Shown: positions 35,903 through 45,626 of the stretch, one piece after another
Numbering within the stretch: the stretch's first letter is position 1
Layout: the number at the start of each line of letters is the position of its first letter
NCBI RefSeq assembly: GCF_030272615.1
Contig: NC_081414.1
Coordinates: forward strand, 662,854,438-662,918,437
DNA length: 64,000 nucleotides
Source of the DNA: Cryptomeria japonica
Lineage: Eukaryota > Streptophyta > Pinopsida > Cupressales > Cupressaceae
Reading direction: 5' to 3'
Notes under the pieces: model-generated
Told to the model about the DNA's origin: nothing
Database searches by the model: none
What the model saw: only the letters and a program-made list of their open reading frames with translations
Position numbers and translations under genes: made by a program

Positions 35903-36679
35903 TGTAGACACCTAAAATTGTCATGTCTAATTAAATAAATATTTTATTTATTTAATTACTTTAGCCTAATTCTTCTATTAATTAAATAAATCTTTATTTA
36001 TTTAATTAATTCATTTATCCTCTTCTAACCTTATTTTTCATTTAAATAAATACACTTATTTATTTAAATTATCCTTTTCCTAAATTAAATAAATATCTTA
36101 TTTATTTAATTGATCTCACTCCTTCTATTAATTAAATAAATCTTTATTTATTTAATTAATTCATTAACCTTTTCTTCCCATGACACATGTCATTCATCTC
36201 TTAATTCATACACTACCTGCCCCTTTCATTATTTAATTATTTCTTTTACCTACCCTCTAATCATAGCCGACCTCCTTTTACACCTCTCAATCTTATCCCT
36301 CCATTTCATATAGTGTCTTCTATATAAGAAGATGCTTTTTTCATTATCAAACCCTAACTACCTAACTACTTGATCAATTTGACTACTTGGCATATGCGAT
36401 CCTACTTACAACCACATTCCATTCTTTGTTGAGCTCTTGTGCACATAAAATCTGAGAGCAATTATATCAAGCAAGATCAATGAAGATATGAAGAATGGAG
36501 ATCCAAACCCTATTGGACATGTGATGGTATAATCTTTGTGATTTCATTTGATTTGCATTGTCTTAGGTAATCTTCATATGTTATGGTGGATCTTTGTTAT
36601 TGTTAGGCTAGGGTTTTGTGGTTGAATTCATTTAGCCTTTCAATATCGTTATTATTGTTATCCATTTTCACCATATACA
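35903..36679 (+). repeat. Gypsy-1 3' LTR (777 bp)
   Basis: Collinear and equal in length with the 5' LTR, with about 17 substitutions by hand count. TATA box at 36321-36328. Followed by the target duplication gtgac at 36680-36684. Confidence 0.95.
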
Positions 36680-36684
36680 GTGAC

Positions 36685-37816
36685 CTTTTCAAAGGATTTC
36701 AAACACCCATTTAGAATGTTACCTTGCTAGAGGGTTTATAAATAAGACTATTAAGTCCACTTGGTTAAGAGATTTTCTATCACTTACAAAATAATAGTAA
36801 TAAAAATCTATCTGCAACTTCACATCTAAAATGCTAAAGCAGATTCTTATTTGCTCAAAACAATCTAGTCATAGGACTTATCTATCCCTGTACTGGGCTC
36901 TCTGCTCTGTTATTCAAATAGGTCTTCAAGCTTCTGTGCTTGGTAATCACTATGTAGCATCCTTGTGCATACACTTGCTCGCATACATTGTTTATCAGCA
37001 ATTCCTTATTTATAAACAATTGCTAACCGCTAAATCTCCTTGATCACATTTCCCATGATCAATCTTAGCCATCAGATCTTCAAACTTGTCTAGGTTCAAT
37101 GTATCATTCGATTTGAAAATGTTTTACCTTGCCTTGGGACTTTCAGTCGTTTCTTGGAACTTGCACAAGGTTACTGCGGTTCAATTTGCGCTGTAGATCT
37201 TCCTACCAATTTTCCTTTTCCATAGATCCTCAACAAACTTCATGCATGGCATTCCAATCATTTATACATCTCTAGCTAATCATTGTTCTTTATTAAATAA
37301 TGCTTGTATTCATCTAATGTTCACTGTCATAACTCGGTTGCAACTTGGTAAATACTAAACTTTACTCAGTAGACATTTCGCCTTCTTTAACCAATATCGA
37401 TAACCTTAGGGTTTACCAACTAGGTTCCTTAGGGTTTATCGACTAGGTTCTTTTCTCGGTGACATAGTATAGTATTAACCTTACAATTAACAACATATGT
37501 AGGATATCCAAACAATTTAAACATCATGATCTCATCATTGTCTAACTCGGTAATAGTTGCCCATTGAATAACTTATTCCTCCCTTTATTCATCACATTCT
37601 TTCTGTGTCTTTTACTGACATCTTAATTCTCTTCTAATCAATCTTCTCAAGATATGGCAACATTATATTGAATTAGATAATCAATTTCTTGACATTAATG
37701 ACAAAATAATGTTATAAAGATAGGTATCCTTCTTCTTCAGTTATATCAATAATCTTCAACAACCTTCTCAATATCCTTATTGAATATCAACAATCTTTCT
37801 TACTATAATGCCAACA
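36685..37816 (-). repeat. Copia C 5' LTR, distal piece
   Basis: Continues the LTR broken at 20175. It is homologous to 17606-18726 of the other C LTR and ends CTATAATGCCAACA at 37816. Together with 19790-20175 it gives 1518 bp. Confidence 0.9.
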
Positions 37817-37821
37817 CCTCC

Positions 37822-38863
37822 ACCTATCTAGGTCTTCCGTTGGGTTTAACTCACCCAAACTCCTTTTGGAATATGATCATTGATAAATTCAACAAAAAAC
37901 TTGCTGGATGGAAAGGTTCTATTTTATCTCAGGCTGGGCAATTGTAGCTCCTTCAAGGTACTCTCCAGAACCTCCTTGTTTATGCCCTCAGTTTATTTGG
38001 TATCCCAGCTAAATTTGTTGAAGCATTAAAAAGAATCTAGAAGATATTTCATGGTTGGGAGTTGAAGAAAAAAAGAGGATATCCTTGGTTGCTTGGGACA
38101 AAGTTTGTAGACCAAAGAACAATGAAGGGTTTGGGATTAAAGCTCTAAAAACCTTTAACAAAGTTGTTCTAGCTAAACAATTATGGAGAGCTTATGATAC
38201 CAAGAAAGTGTGGAATCAAATATGGTTTGATAAATATATTCAGAATCAGCCTATCTAAGGGGTCCTTGACTCTAAAGACATTTCTGTTGGATCCTTCATT
38301 TGGAATAGTATTATCCAATGCATAAAAGTGGCCAAAGTTGGAGCTGGATGGATCCTTGGAAAATGTGACAAAATAAGGTTTTGGGAGGACCCTTGGATGA
38401 AGAATGAAGCTTTTTATGATCAAGACAATAGCCAAGTTATTGAGGAATGTAAAAGGAGGTTTGGGCTTATGGTGTGTGACTACTGGAAGGAGGAAAAATG
38501 GGTGAGGCTTGATGTTATTCATTCTGGATTTTTCTTACTTCAGAAGGAGTTGTTGTCCTTTTCCCTTAACAAAGACTATGATGATGTTTTTCTCTGGAAA
38601 AGTAATCTTACAGGTGAATTTATGGTTGCTTCAGCCTACAAAAACACTTTTTCTCAGACCAATAATCCTATTTGGAGTAAAGTTTGGAACTGCATCATGA
38701 TCCCTAAAGTCAATATTTTCTTTTGGATTGCTTCTCACAATATTATCCTTACTCTTGACAATTTGGTCCGAAGAGGTTTTAAATTCCCTAATAGATGCGA
38801 GCTATGCCAGAAAGAGGAAGAATCAGTTGATCATCTCTTTTTTCACTGCTCCTTTACCTGAGA
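37822..38863 (+). pseudogene. LINE reverse transcriptase C-terminus and zf-RVT domain
   Basis: Resumes with TYLGLPLGLTHPN, then KKLAGWKGSILSQAGQ and a run of frame changes and stops (about 37946-38260). It then opens at 38328-38861. The open part ends in the zinc-binding domain found after plant LINE RTs: WNCIMIPKVNIFFWIASHNI, RCELCQKEEESVDHLFFHC. A TGA follows at about 38859. It belongs to the same LINE as 17040-17230. Confidence 0.85.
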
Positions 38864-39741
38864 AATTTGGTGTAAAATGTGGGAGAAATGGAAAGTTAGT
38901 TGGGTTATGAACAAGAGTATCAAGGATATTATCTGGCAATGGAATTTCCCCACTAAATGCCAGCTTATCAAGAACCTTTTGTCCTCGACCCTCCCCATGA
39001 TTTGCTGGGGCATTTGGAAAGAAAAAAATAATAGAATATTTAGGGAAGCTAAGTGTAACTCTCAGGTGGTTTTTGAAAAAATCTGCAGGGCCATTAAAGA
39101 GAACATCAATATTCCTCACAAGAACAATAAGCAATGGTTTATTACTGATATGAATGATATGGAAAAAGATATCCTCATTGAATGGAACCTAATACATAAA
39201 GTCTGCATATCTGACAATAAGAATAGAAGAGATAATATTGTTTGGCACTTTCTTGGTCATGATTGGATAAAGGTGAATTTTGATGGGGCGGCTAAGGGCA
39301 ACCCTGGGAAGTCTGGTGGTGGAGGAGTTATCAGAAATGCTTAAGGAGTTTGCATTGCAGCTTTTGCTTCTCCTTTTGGGGTCCAAAATAATCATGTGGC
39401 TAAAGCTCTAGCCATGCTAAAATGCCTCCAACTTGCTTAGGGATTCAAATTCAAAAAAATCCGGCTCGAAGGGGACTCCTTAAACATCATCCAAGCCCTC
39501 AAAGTTACAAGCTCTGTTTCTTGGAATATTACTAACTTAGTTAAAATGTGCTAAATATTTGTTAAATAACTATGTTAGTGTTAGCATAACTCATACTCTA
39601 AGAGAAGGCAATAAGGTAGCAGACCTCTTAGCTAATGAAAGGGTCAATTTAGAAAATGATGTTAAATATATTGGAGAAACTCATTGTAAAAGGGAGGTTA
39701 AAGAGCAATTATATTTTGATCGTATCAATGGGTCTAGTTAA
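38864..39741 (+). pseudogene. LINE linker and RNase H
   Basis: The linker has CWGIWKEKNNRIF, typical of plant LINE ORF2. The RNase H begins WIKVNFDGAAKGNPGKSGGG at about 39265-39325, with its first catalytic Asp. After a stop near 39342 it continues through KIRLEGDSLNIIQAL. It then shifts frame to SITHTLREGNKVADLLANE, the C-terminal RNase H motif with the conserved Asp, at about 39580-39640. Such RNase H domains mark plant L1-clade LINEs. At least one frameshift and several stops are present. Confidence 0.85.
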
Positions 39742-39949
39742 TATCATGATTATATTTTGGGGAACGAATTCCAAAGACAGATTTTGGGGGTGGATTAACT
39801 ACTAGTTAATGAGTGCTTTTTGTCATCATTTCCTTGATCATATGCATGAGGAAGATTATAATCATAATTGTTGAGTCTGTGCGGCCATAAACATAAGTTT
39901 CAAAACAACAAAAGAGTCTCTGTTCAGTAACTCCAGAATTTACAAGCAT

Positions 39950-41610
39950 TTGGGGTTTCATTTGTGGACTGTGAATTATAGCTGTTGGTACTTCTACCTG
40001 GAGCTCAAAATGGGTGGTAATTTAAATAGGAATGAGCCCCTAGGATGCAAAAATTGGAAGAGTGAACGAAAAGTATGGAGAAGACTTCACAGATATGGCT
40101 TTACTGACTATATGGAAAAGCTTCATGGAAGCAAAAATTCTATTTCTCACAGTTTTGCCAGAGGCTGGAGTAACAACAGAGTTACCTTGTTCAGGGAGAT
40201 ATGGAAAATTGATGAGAACCTAGTCGCAGAGGTCACGGGTCTGTAGACGGAGGGCACCAAATTTTATAGGGATCGAAAGTATGTAGCTGAAGCATTCAAA
40301 ATCTTCCCAAAATCGGAGGATGAGAGGGGCCAGCTTGTGAAGAAAGACAACATTTCCTATTACATTCCCCAATAGGTAAAGCCCTTTTGGAAAAAAGTTT
40401 TAAAGGTTTTAATGGAGTATTTAACTGTTGACGGTAGATTTACAAAAAATTATAACTATCACTTTGCTATTTTGAATCACTTCCGTCATGGGGCCAAAAT
40501 TTCCCCGACTTTTTATTTAGCATCCTCTCTGAATGAGAGTCTTGCTGACCACGCTAAAAAGCCTAACTCCTACCCTATGGCCCATCAGAGGCTTATATTG
40601 CTCATTTATGAACATTTGAAGGACAAGGCTAGGGAGACCAAAGATGACCCTTTGATCATGAATGCACATATCTCTAAGAGCGACAAAGATTTAGATTCAG
40701 ATGAGGAACAACCTAACACATCTACCCACAAAAAAAAGGAAAGCTGTCACAAATAATGTGAACACTGAGGTGCACTGTGATGTGGAGGAGGAAAAGGGTA
40801 AGGATTTTTAAAATGATATGGAGTATGAAAAGGATGAGAACATTGGTGAAGAGGATGAAGGGGGTAACTCTAAAAACCCTCACTCTAACCCTATGGGCTC
40901 GGACAGTAGGAATGTTGCTTTGAATTCTAAGGAGGATGATAATCCTAATTCTGTGGACATGAAATAGAGTAGGGATTCTACAAATGCCATCCTAAATACT
41001 GCCCGTAACTGTGCTCTGGAGTCCTTCAACTTTCAGAAATGGGTTGCCGACAACATTACCAGCATACAAAGTAAACAGAGGGAGTTGGAAAACAAGATTA
41101 ATAAGTTGATTAAGGACTCTGGGAAAAAGAATGATGAGATGGAAACCAGTGAAGCTGAAGAGAAAATTGAGATGGAGGATTGGCTGGAAAAAGATTTGAT
41201 CAAAGGGGATTTGAAACACCTGGAGGATGTTATAAGAACCTTGAAAGAACAGACTGAAGAGGATAAAGACAACATCAACTTCAGGGTCGACCATACCGAG
41301 AAGGCTCTAAAAAAATTCATGAACCATACTCTCCAGGTCCTCAAAGTCTCATCACAGAACATAAATGCCTTGGTGGATCATCTGGAAAGGAAAAATCAAG
41401 AAAAGAACCTGGTTGTCATTGATGATATTCCAACTTCCAGCAGCACCCACTAGACTCCCATGCGTAGAACAAAGAAGAACACTACTGGGATGGAGATCAA
41501 TACAAAAGATAGCTAGCTGAGAGAGGAAAACAACGCCATGAGGGAAGCGGCCAAGGCGATGATGCTCTTGGTTCAAAATACTGAGGAATCTATTAAAGTT
41601 TCCAAGTAAT
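39950..41610 (+). pseudogene. Extra ORF downstream of the LINE RNase H (unknown protein)
   Basis: A decayed frame of about 550 codons. The N-terminal half (39950-40756) contains FAILNHFRHGAKISPTFYLA and MAHQRLILLIYEHLK, loosely like the gag-like 'putative plant transposon protein' families. A one-base slip in an A run near 40731-40740 shifts the frame. Beyond it lie a basic KKRKAV patch, an acidic stretch and a long coiled coil (41085-41430, ENKINKLIKD to DHLERKNQEKN). Stops include about 40243 and 40373. It lies inside the LINE target duplications, so it moved with the LINE. Whether it is a third ORF, a 3' transduction or an older insertion is open. Confidence 0.6.
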
Positions 41611-41769
41611 TTGTAATGCTGGGTTTGGAGCCAACTTCTTGTTGTCTTTTTCTTAACTACTATTTTTTGTGCTGGTGTTTGCAGCTGTTTTGTTTCATCT
41701 CTTTAATGCTTATCTTTCAAATTGTAATAGGGTTTCAGGTCCCCTAAAACTAGTTTTTACTTAATCAAA
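41611..41769 (+). other. LINE 3' end
   Basis: T-rich sequence with GGGTTTCAGGTCCCCTAAAAC, then a short tail ending CTTAATCAAA directly before the right target duplication. There is no long poly(A). Confidence 0.7.
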
Positions 41770-41785
41770 AACATCCACTACACAT
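41770..41785. repeat. Right target duplication of the LINE
   Basis: AACATCCACTACACAT, identical to 17024-17039. Confidence 0.9.
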
Positions 41786-41998
41786 AACACCAATATTTGT
41801 ATGTGGAAACACTGTAAGGGGAAAAACTACAATGGTAAACCTTACCCACAATCAGATGATACTATTGCAGATAGTATGTGTATACAAATAGGGTCTGCAC
41901 ATGCAGAAAGGCCAAGTACCTAGAGCTCACTGTTCAAACGCAAATAGGAGTCACATTGACTACAATTGGATGGTTAAATCCAATAATAATGTACTGCT
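41786..41998 (-). repeat. Copia D 3' LTR, middle piece
   Basis: Continues D's LTR after the LINE. It contains the GTGGAAAC...GGGGAAAAAC block seen at the same relative place in the A/B/C LTRs. It ends in ctgct (41994-41998), the left target duplication of gypsy-2. Confidence 0.75.
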
Positions 41999-43535
41999 TG
42001 TAGACACCTAAAAATGGTCAACGCTTGCGAATTCATACTTTAACATTTACGCATTGCCTCATTTTAGGTTGTGCGTTGCATTAACATTTCTCCTATGATT
42101 CATACTTGGTTTTTATCATTTGCGAGCATCGAGTCATTCTTCTACATTATTCATTTATCTCACTCTTGAATTTGGTCTTGTCGACAATACTATCCAATCA
42201 TGATTATCCTGTCGCATCATTGTGTGTACTCATTTGTCATCATTTTGGACATCGTCAATCCTAATTAGGGTTTTGTCCTCCTGTCAATCTTGCGATCAAT
42301 TTGTCATCGATCGTTGTCCTCTTATCAATCTTGTCGATTTATCATCAATCCTTATCATTTTCAATCTTGTTGTTTTAACGATCGATTTGTCATCGGTCAT
42401 TGTCATGTTCGATCTTGACATTTTGCGATCGATTTGTCATTGATTGTGGTCATTTTCAATATTGTCATCGATTCTTGTCCTCTTGTTCGATCTTGTCATT
42501 TTGCGATCGATTTGTCATTGATCGTTGTTTGTCTCAATTATGTCAATTTGGATCAATTAGTCATTGTTCCTCGTCAATTGGCGCATTTATCAATCAAATC
42601 ATTTATCACATTGGTCATTTATTGATTCAAAATCATGATCGATATCAATTATCTTCAATCAAGACCTAATTGTCATTCTCGCATTGCTAATTCATCTTTT
42701 AGGGTTTTATGATTTAATCATTTAACCTTGTGTGTCATTTCTTCCTTTAGGATTAATAAATTATTTATTTATCCTAAGTCTTCTCATTACAATTAAATGC
42801 TCATTTAATTGGCTAATTATTCCTCTTTGTGAATTAATTAATAAATGACAAATTATTAATTAATTTACCTAATTTCTAATTTCTATCAATTTCTTAGTTC
42901 CTAAATTCCTCATTCTCTAATTTCTTAATTTTTCTAGTTCCTAATTTCAATTTCCTCCTATTTCTCTCCTAAATTAATGGAAATGACATGTCAATTTGTC
43001 ATAATTGACAATCAATCAATTTTGACATAGAATTTGTCATAATTTGTCATAAATTATCAATCAACAAATTTTGCATAGAAAGTGCATAATTTGTCATAAT
43101 TTGTCATAATTGACATAATTGATTTGCAATTTTCATTTGAATTGAATCATGCTAATCTTGTCATCTCTCCAATTCTTCTATAAATTGGATGATCTTCATC
43201 AATCAAAGCTAATTGGTAATCAGATTATCGAATTTCTAGTCAGTCATATTTCGAGTACTCTTGATCAAAAATCTTGTCTATTTGCTTTCAATTATGTGTG
43301 TGCACTTGTAGGTGAGATCCACAACCAAACCATTTGAAGAGGAAAGAAGAAAAATGGAGCCGCATGAAGGAGCATTCAAATCACACCTTTGGTTTGCATA
43401 ATCTTTAGTTTTGAATGCTTTTATTTCCTGTCTCTATTGAGTGTTGTTTAGGATAGATCATTGCAATGAATGCTTTTGTGATTGAGTTATTATGTTTATC
43501 TTGTCTTGTGATGATTTCCTATTTCCTAACGTACA
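41999..43535 (+). repeat. Gypsy-2 5' LTR (1537 bp)
   Basis: Begins TGTAGACACCTAAAAATGG and ends CCTAACGTACA. It is rich in GATCGATTTGTCAT and AATTTGTCATAATTG repeats. A TATA-like box (CTATAAATTGG) lies at about 43178-43188. Confidence 0.95.
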
Positions 43536-43540
43536 TTAAT

Positions 43541-43559
43541 TGGTGAAACCGATGTGAAC
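43541..43559 (+). promoter_or_regulatory. Gypsy-2 primer-binding site
   Basis: TGGTGAAACCGATGTGAAC lies five bases after the LTR. Its complement ends in CCA. It differs from the gypsy-1 primer site, so the two elements use different tRNAs. I cannot name the tRNA. Confidence 0.7.
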
Positions 43560-45626
43560 ACTAACCATCTAACCTCTTTATGGTGTTTTTGAGTGCTTTC
43601 AAGTTGATTTGCAGGCCAAAAAACCCAAAAACAGGGTCGTGCAGGGTTTTCTGGAGACTTCTGCGCCTGTGTGAAGCAACCTGCGCCTATGTTGAGCATT
43701 CTGTGCCTGTGTTGAAGACATTTTGTGCTTGTGTCCTACATTTTGCACCTATGTCCTGAGTTTTGCACCTGTGTAAAGTCCAGAACAGGGGTAAAAATGC
43801 AGTGTTTTACTTGAAATTTGTTTGGTTTTTGCATTCTGTTTTCTGTGCTTTGGATTTTGGTACTAATTATCTATGCAAAATCTTGGCATATGCATGGCAA
43901 AGACAATAAATCAAACTACTAACATGTGTTATGCAGAATCGATAGTCAAAGACAACAAATCAAACTTCTAACTTGGATTTTGCAGGTTGCCTTGGACATA
44001 CAACTAAACTTTGTGTTTGCAATTAATATTTAGGCACCTAGTGATTTTTTTAAATAGGTTGGAATGAACATGTTTCTGCTTTGATTGTTGAGTGTGACAT
44101 TGGAGTAGGAGAGTATGCTCTCATCCTTCTTAGGGTGTTCAGAAATCCAGATCTTCGATACCATGCTCGTGTCTTTGATTGTGTGTCTTCTTTAGAGGGC
44201 CTGCCTTCCCGACCACTTTGATTTTGCAAGCAAGTGATAATCGTGAGAAGGGAATGACCCAAAGTGAGTATGGCTAGAATTCCTTGGCATTATAACTCAC
44301 TATAAAAAAATACCCAATGAGCGAAAGCTTTGAAGGAAGTGTTACATGGGAATTGCAGTTACTTGGGAAGTGATGACCCTTGAACTCTTTCTCATATCAA
44401 CATCTAAGTAGGACCTCACTGTCTAAATCGTGCTTGCATGACTACATTTGTTTGGTATCTTGATGGGCTTAATATCTCAATCATGCTTGCGTGACATCAA
44501 GGAGTAACGCTTAACAGAAATCCTTACTTCACACCTTGTTTTTTAGAGGCCAAAAACCCTTCTAGTTGCTTTAGAAGGACAAATTTGGATACTTGGAAGA
44601 GATACTAAGTTCGCCATGGGGAGATTTCCATGGGGACTGATGCTTGGCTGCCCTAAGAAGTGAGTGCCATGGAGGGGAGCCCGTGGGGTCAAGCATCTAT
44701 GTATTCTCCTTGAATCCCATAATGAGTCTACCTCTCAAGTACCTAATGTTTTTGCCTACCATAAGAAATGTGGAAATGAGCATGATTGTCTTGAGTCTAA
44801 GTTGAAATATCTTGTCTTCTTTGCTTGTCAAAAGTTGAATTGTATCTCATTTCAAGAACAAGACAAATTGATTCAAACCAAGGTTAAACACAAGGACATT
44901 TCATCCGACAAAAGTTCAAGTTCAAAACACCTTCAAACATGGTTGTCAAACATTTTTCAAAATCTTGTCTCAACACCACATGTCACTTAGATTTAGGTTC
45001 ATTCTAGGTTTGCATTTTGCAAAGTCATTGTCAAGTACTAAGGTTAAGTTTCATCTAGGTCATACTCCTTTGCATAAGGGTCATCCATTTGCATATGTCC
45101 TCTTGCATTAAAGTCATATCATTGTCATACATTTAAATTGCTTACCATAGGTCTCTTCATCAGGCTTAGGTCATTATCATATCATATTAGAGTCACTTGC
45201 ATAGTAATTTTCCCTTTGCATATAGTGCCAAAACTAGGTTTTGTCATACTTGAGTAATCCAAATCTTTGATGCAACCCTAAGTCATTGTTAGGAAGTCTA
45301 GACCTTATCAAACCTTTTGTCCTTTTGTCATCCATGTCATTTCATCAAACCTAGCTTAGTATCCAAGCATATAGGGGAGACATTGTCATCTTGTCCTTTG
45401 TCACTTGGTCCTTTTGTCCTTCGAGGTCTAGGCATCATTCCAATTTCCTAAAGGTCCCTATTTTAGATTTGCATTCATAAGTTTGTCAAAATCTTGAAAA
45501 AACAACCAAAAAACATAGGTTGCATTCTTGCCATAGATTGCCTTCTCATTCATTTAGTTCGCATTTAGTTGCATATCATATATTGGCCTTGAAAAAATTC
45601 CAAAAATATTGCATTTGCACAGTGAC
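43560..45626 (+). promoter_or_regulatory. Gypsy-2 leader with TGCGCCTGTG array and shared block
   Basis: Six copies of a (C/T)TG(C/T)(G/A)CCTGTG-type motif lie at 43640-43790. An acceptor-like TTCTAACTTGGATTTTGCAG ends at 43985. At 44535-44715 is the block shared with gypsy-1 (GGGGACTGATGCTTGGCTG, CTAAGAAGTGAGTGC and GGTCAAGCATCTA). The rest, to 45626, is noncoding with many CATTTGCAT-like words. No gene is supported. Confidence 0.65.

Larger units (their letters stand above)
20176..36679 (+). mobile_element. Gypsy-1: complete Tat/Ogre-like Ty3/gypsy element with antisense PMD gene
   Basis: Both LTRs are 777 bp, with a perfect 5-bp target duplication gtgac at 20171-20175 and 36680-36684. The order is LTR, primer site, a long leader with motif arrays, a gag-pol frame (23223-30731), untranslated sequence, an antisense PMD gene, motif arrays, hairpin plus polypurine tract, LTR. 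Two RNase H domains mark the Tat/Ogre lineage. The gag-pol frame has 16 in-frame stops and no frameshift, so the copy is defective. By hand count the LTRs differ at about 17 positions (2.2%). Confidence 0.95.
17231..37816 (-). mobile_element. Copia element C, pol-deleted (interrupted by gypsy-1)
   Basis: Two LTRs of the A/B family flank a roughly 1.06-kb internal region that retains only the 3' untranslated region, part of gag and the primer site. Its own length is about 4.08 kb. Flanking pentamers are ccttc (17226-17230) and cctcc (37817-37821), one mismatch. It interrupts the LINE RT domain between two adjacent conserved motifs. The lack of pol makes it a deletion derivative that could have moved only with helper proteins. 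Confidence 0.9.
17040..41769 (+). mobile_element. 5'-truncated L1-type LINE (interrupted by copia C)
   Basis: The LINE is flanked by a 16-bp target duplication, AACATCCACTACACAT, at 17024-17039 and 41770-41785. Its own sequence is 17040-17230 plus about 37822-41769, roughly 4.1 kb. It starts within the RT domain, then has a zinc-binding RT-associated domain, an RNase H, a further ORF, and a 3' end of the form CTTAATCAAA. Missing ORF1 and endonuclease are expected for 5' truncation during target-primed reverse transcription. Confidence 0.85.
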
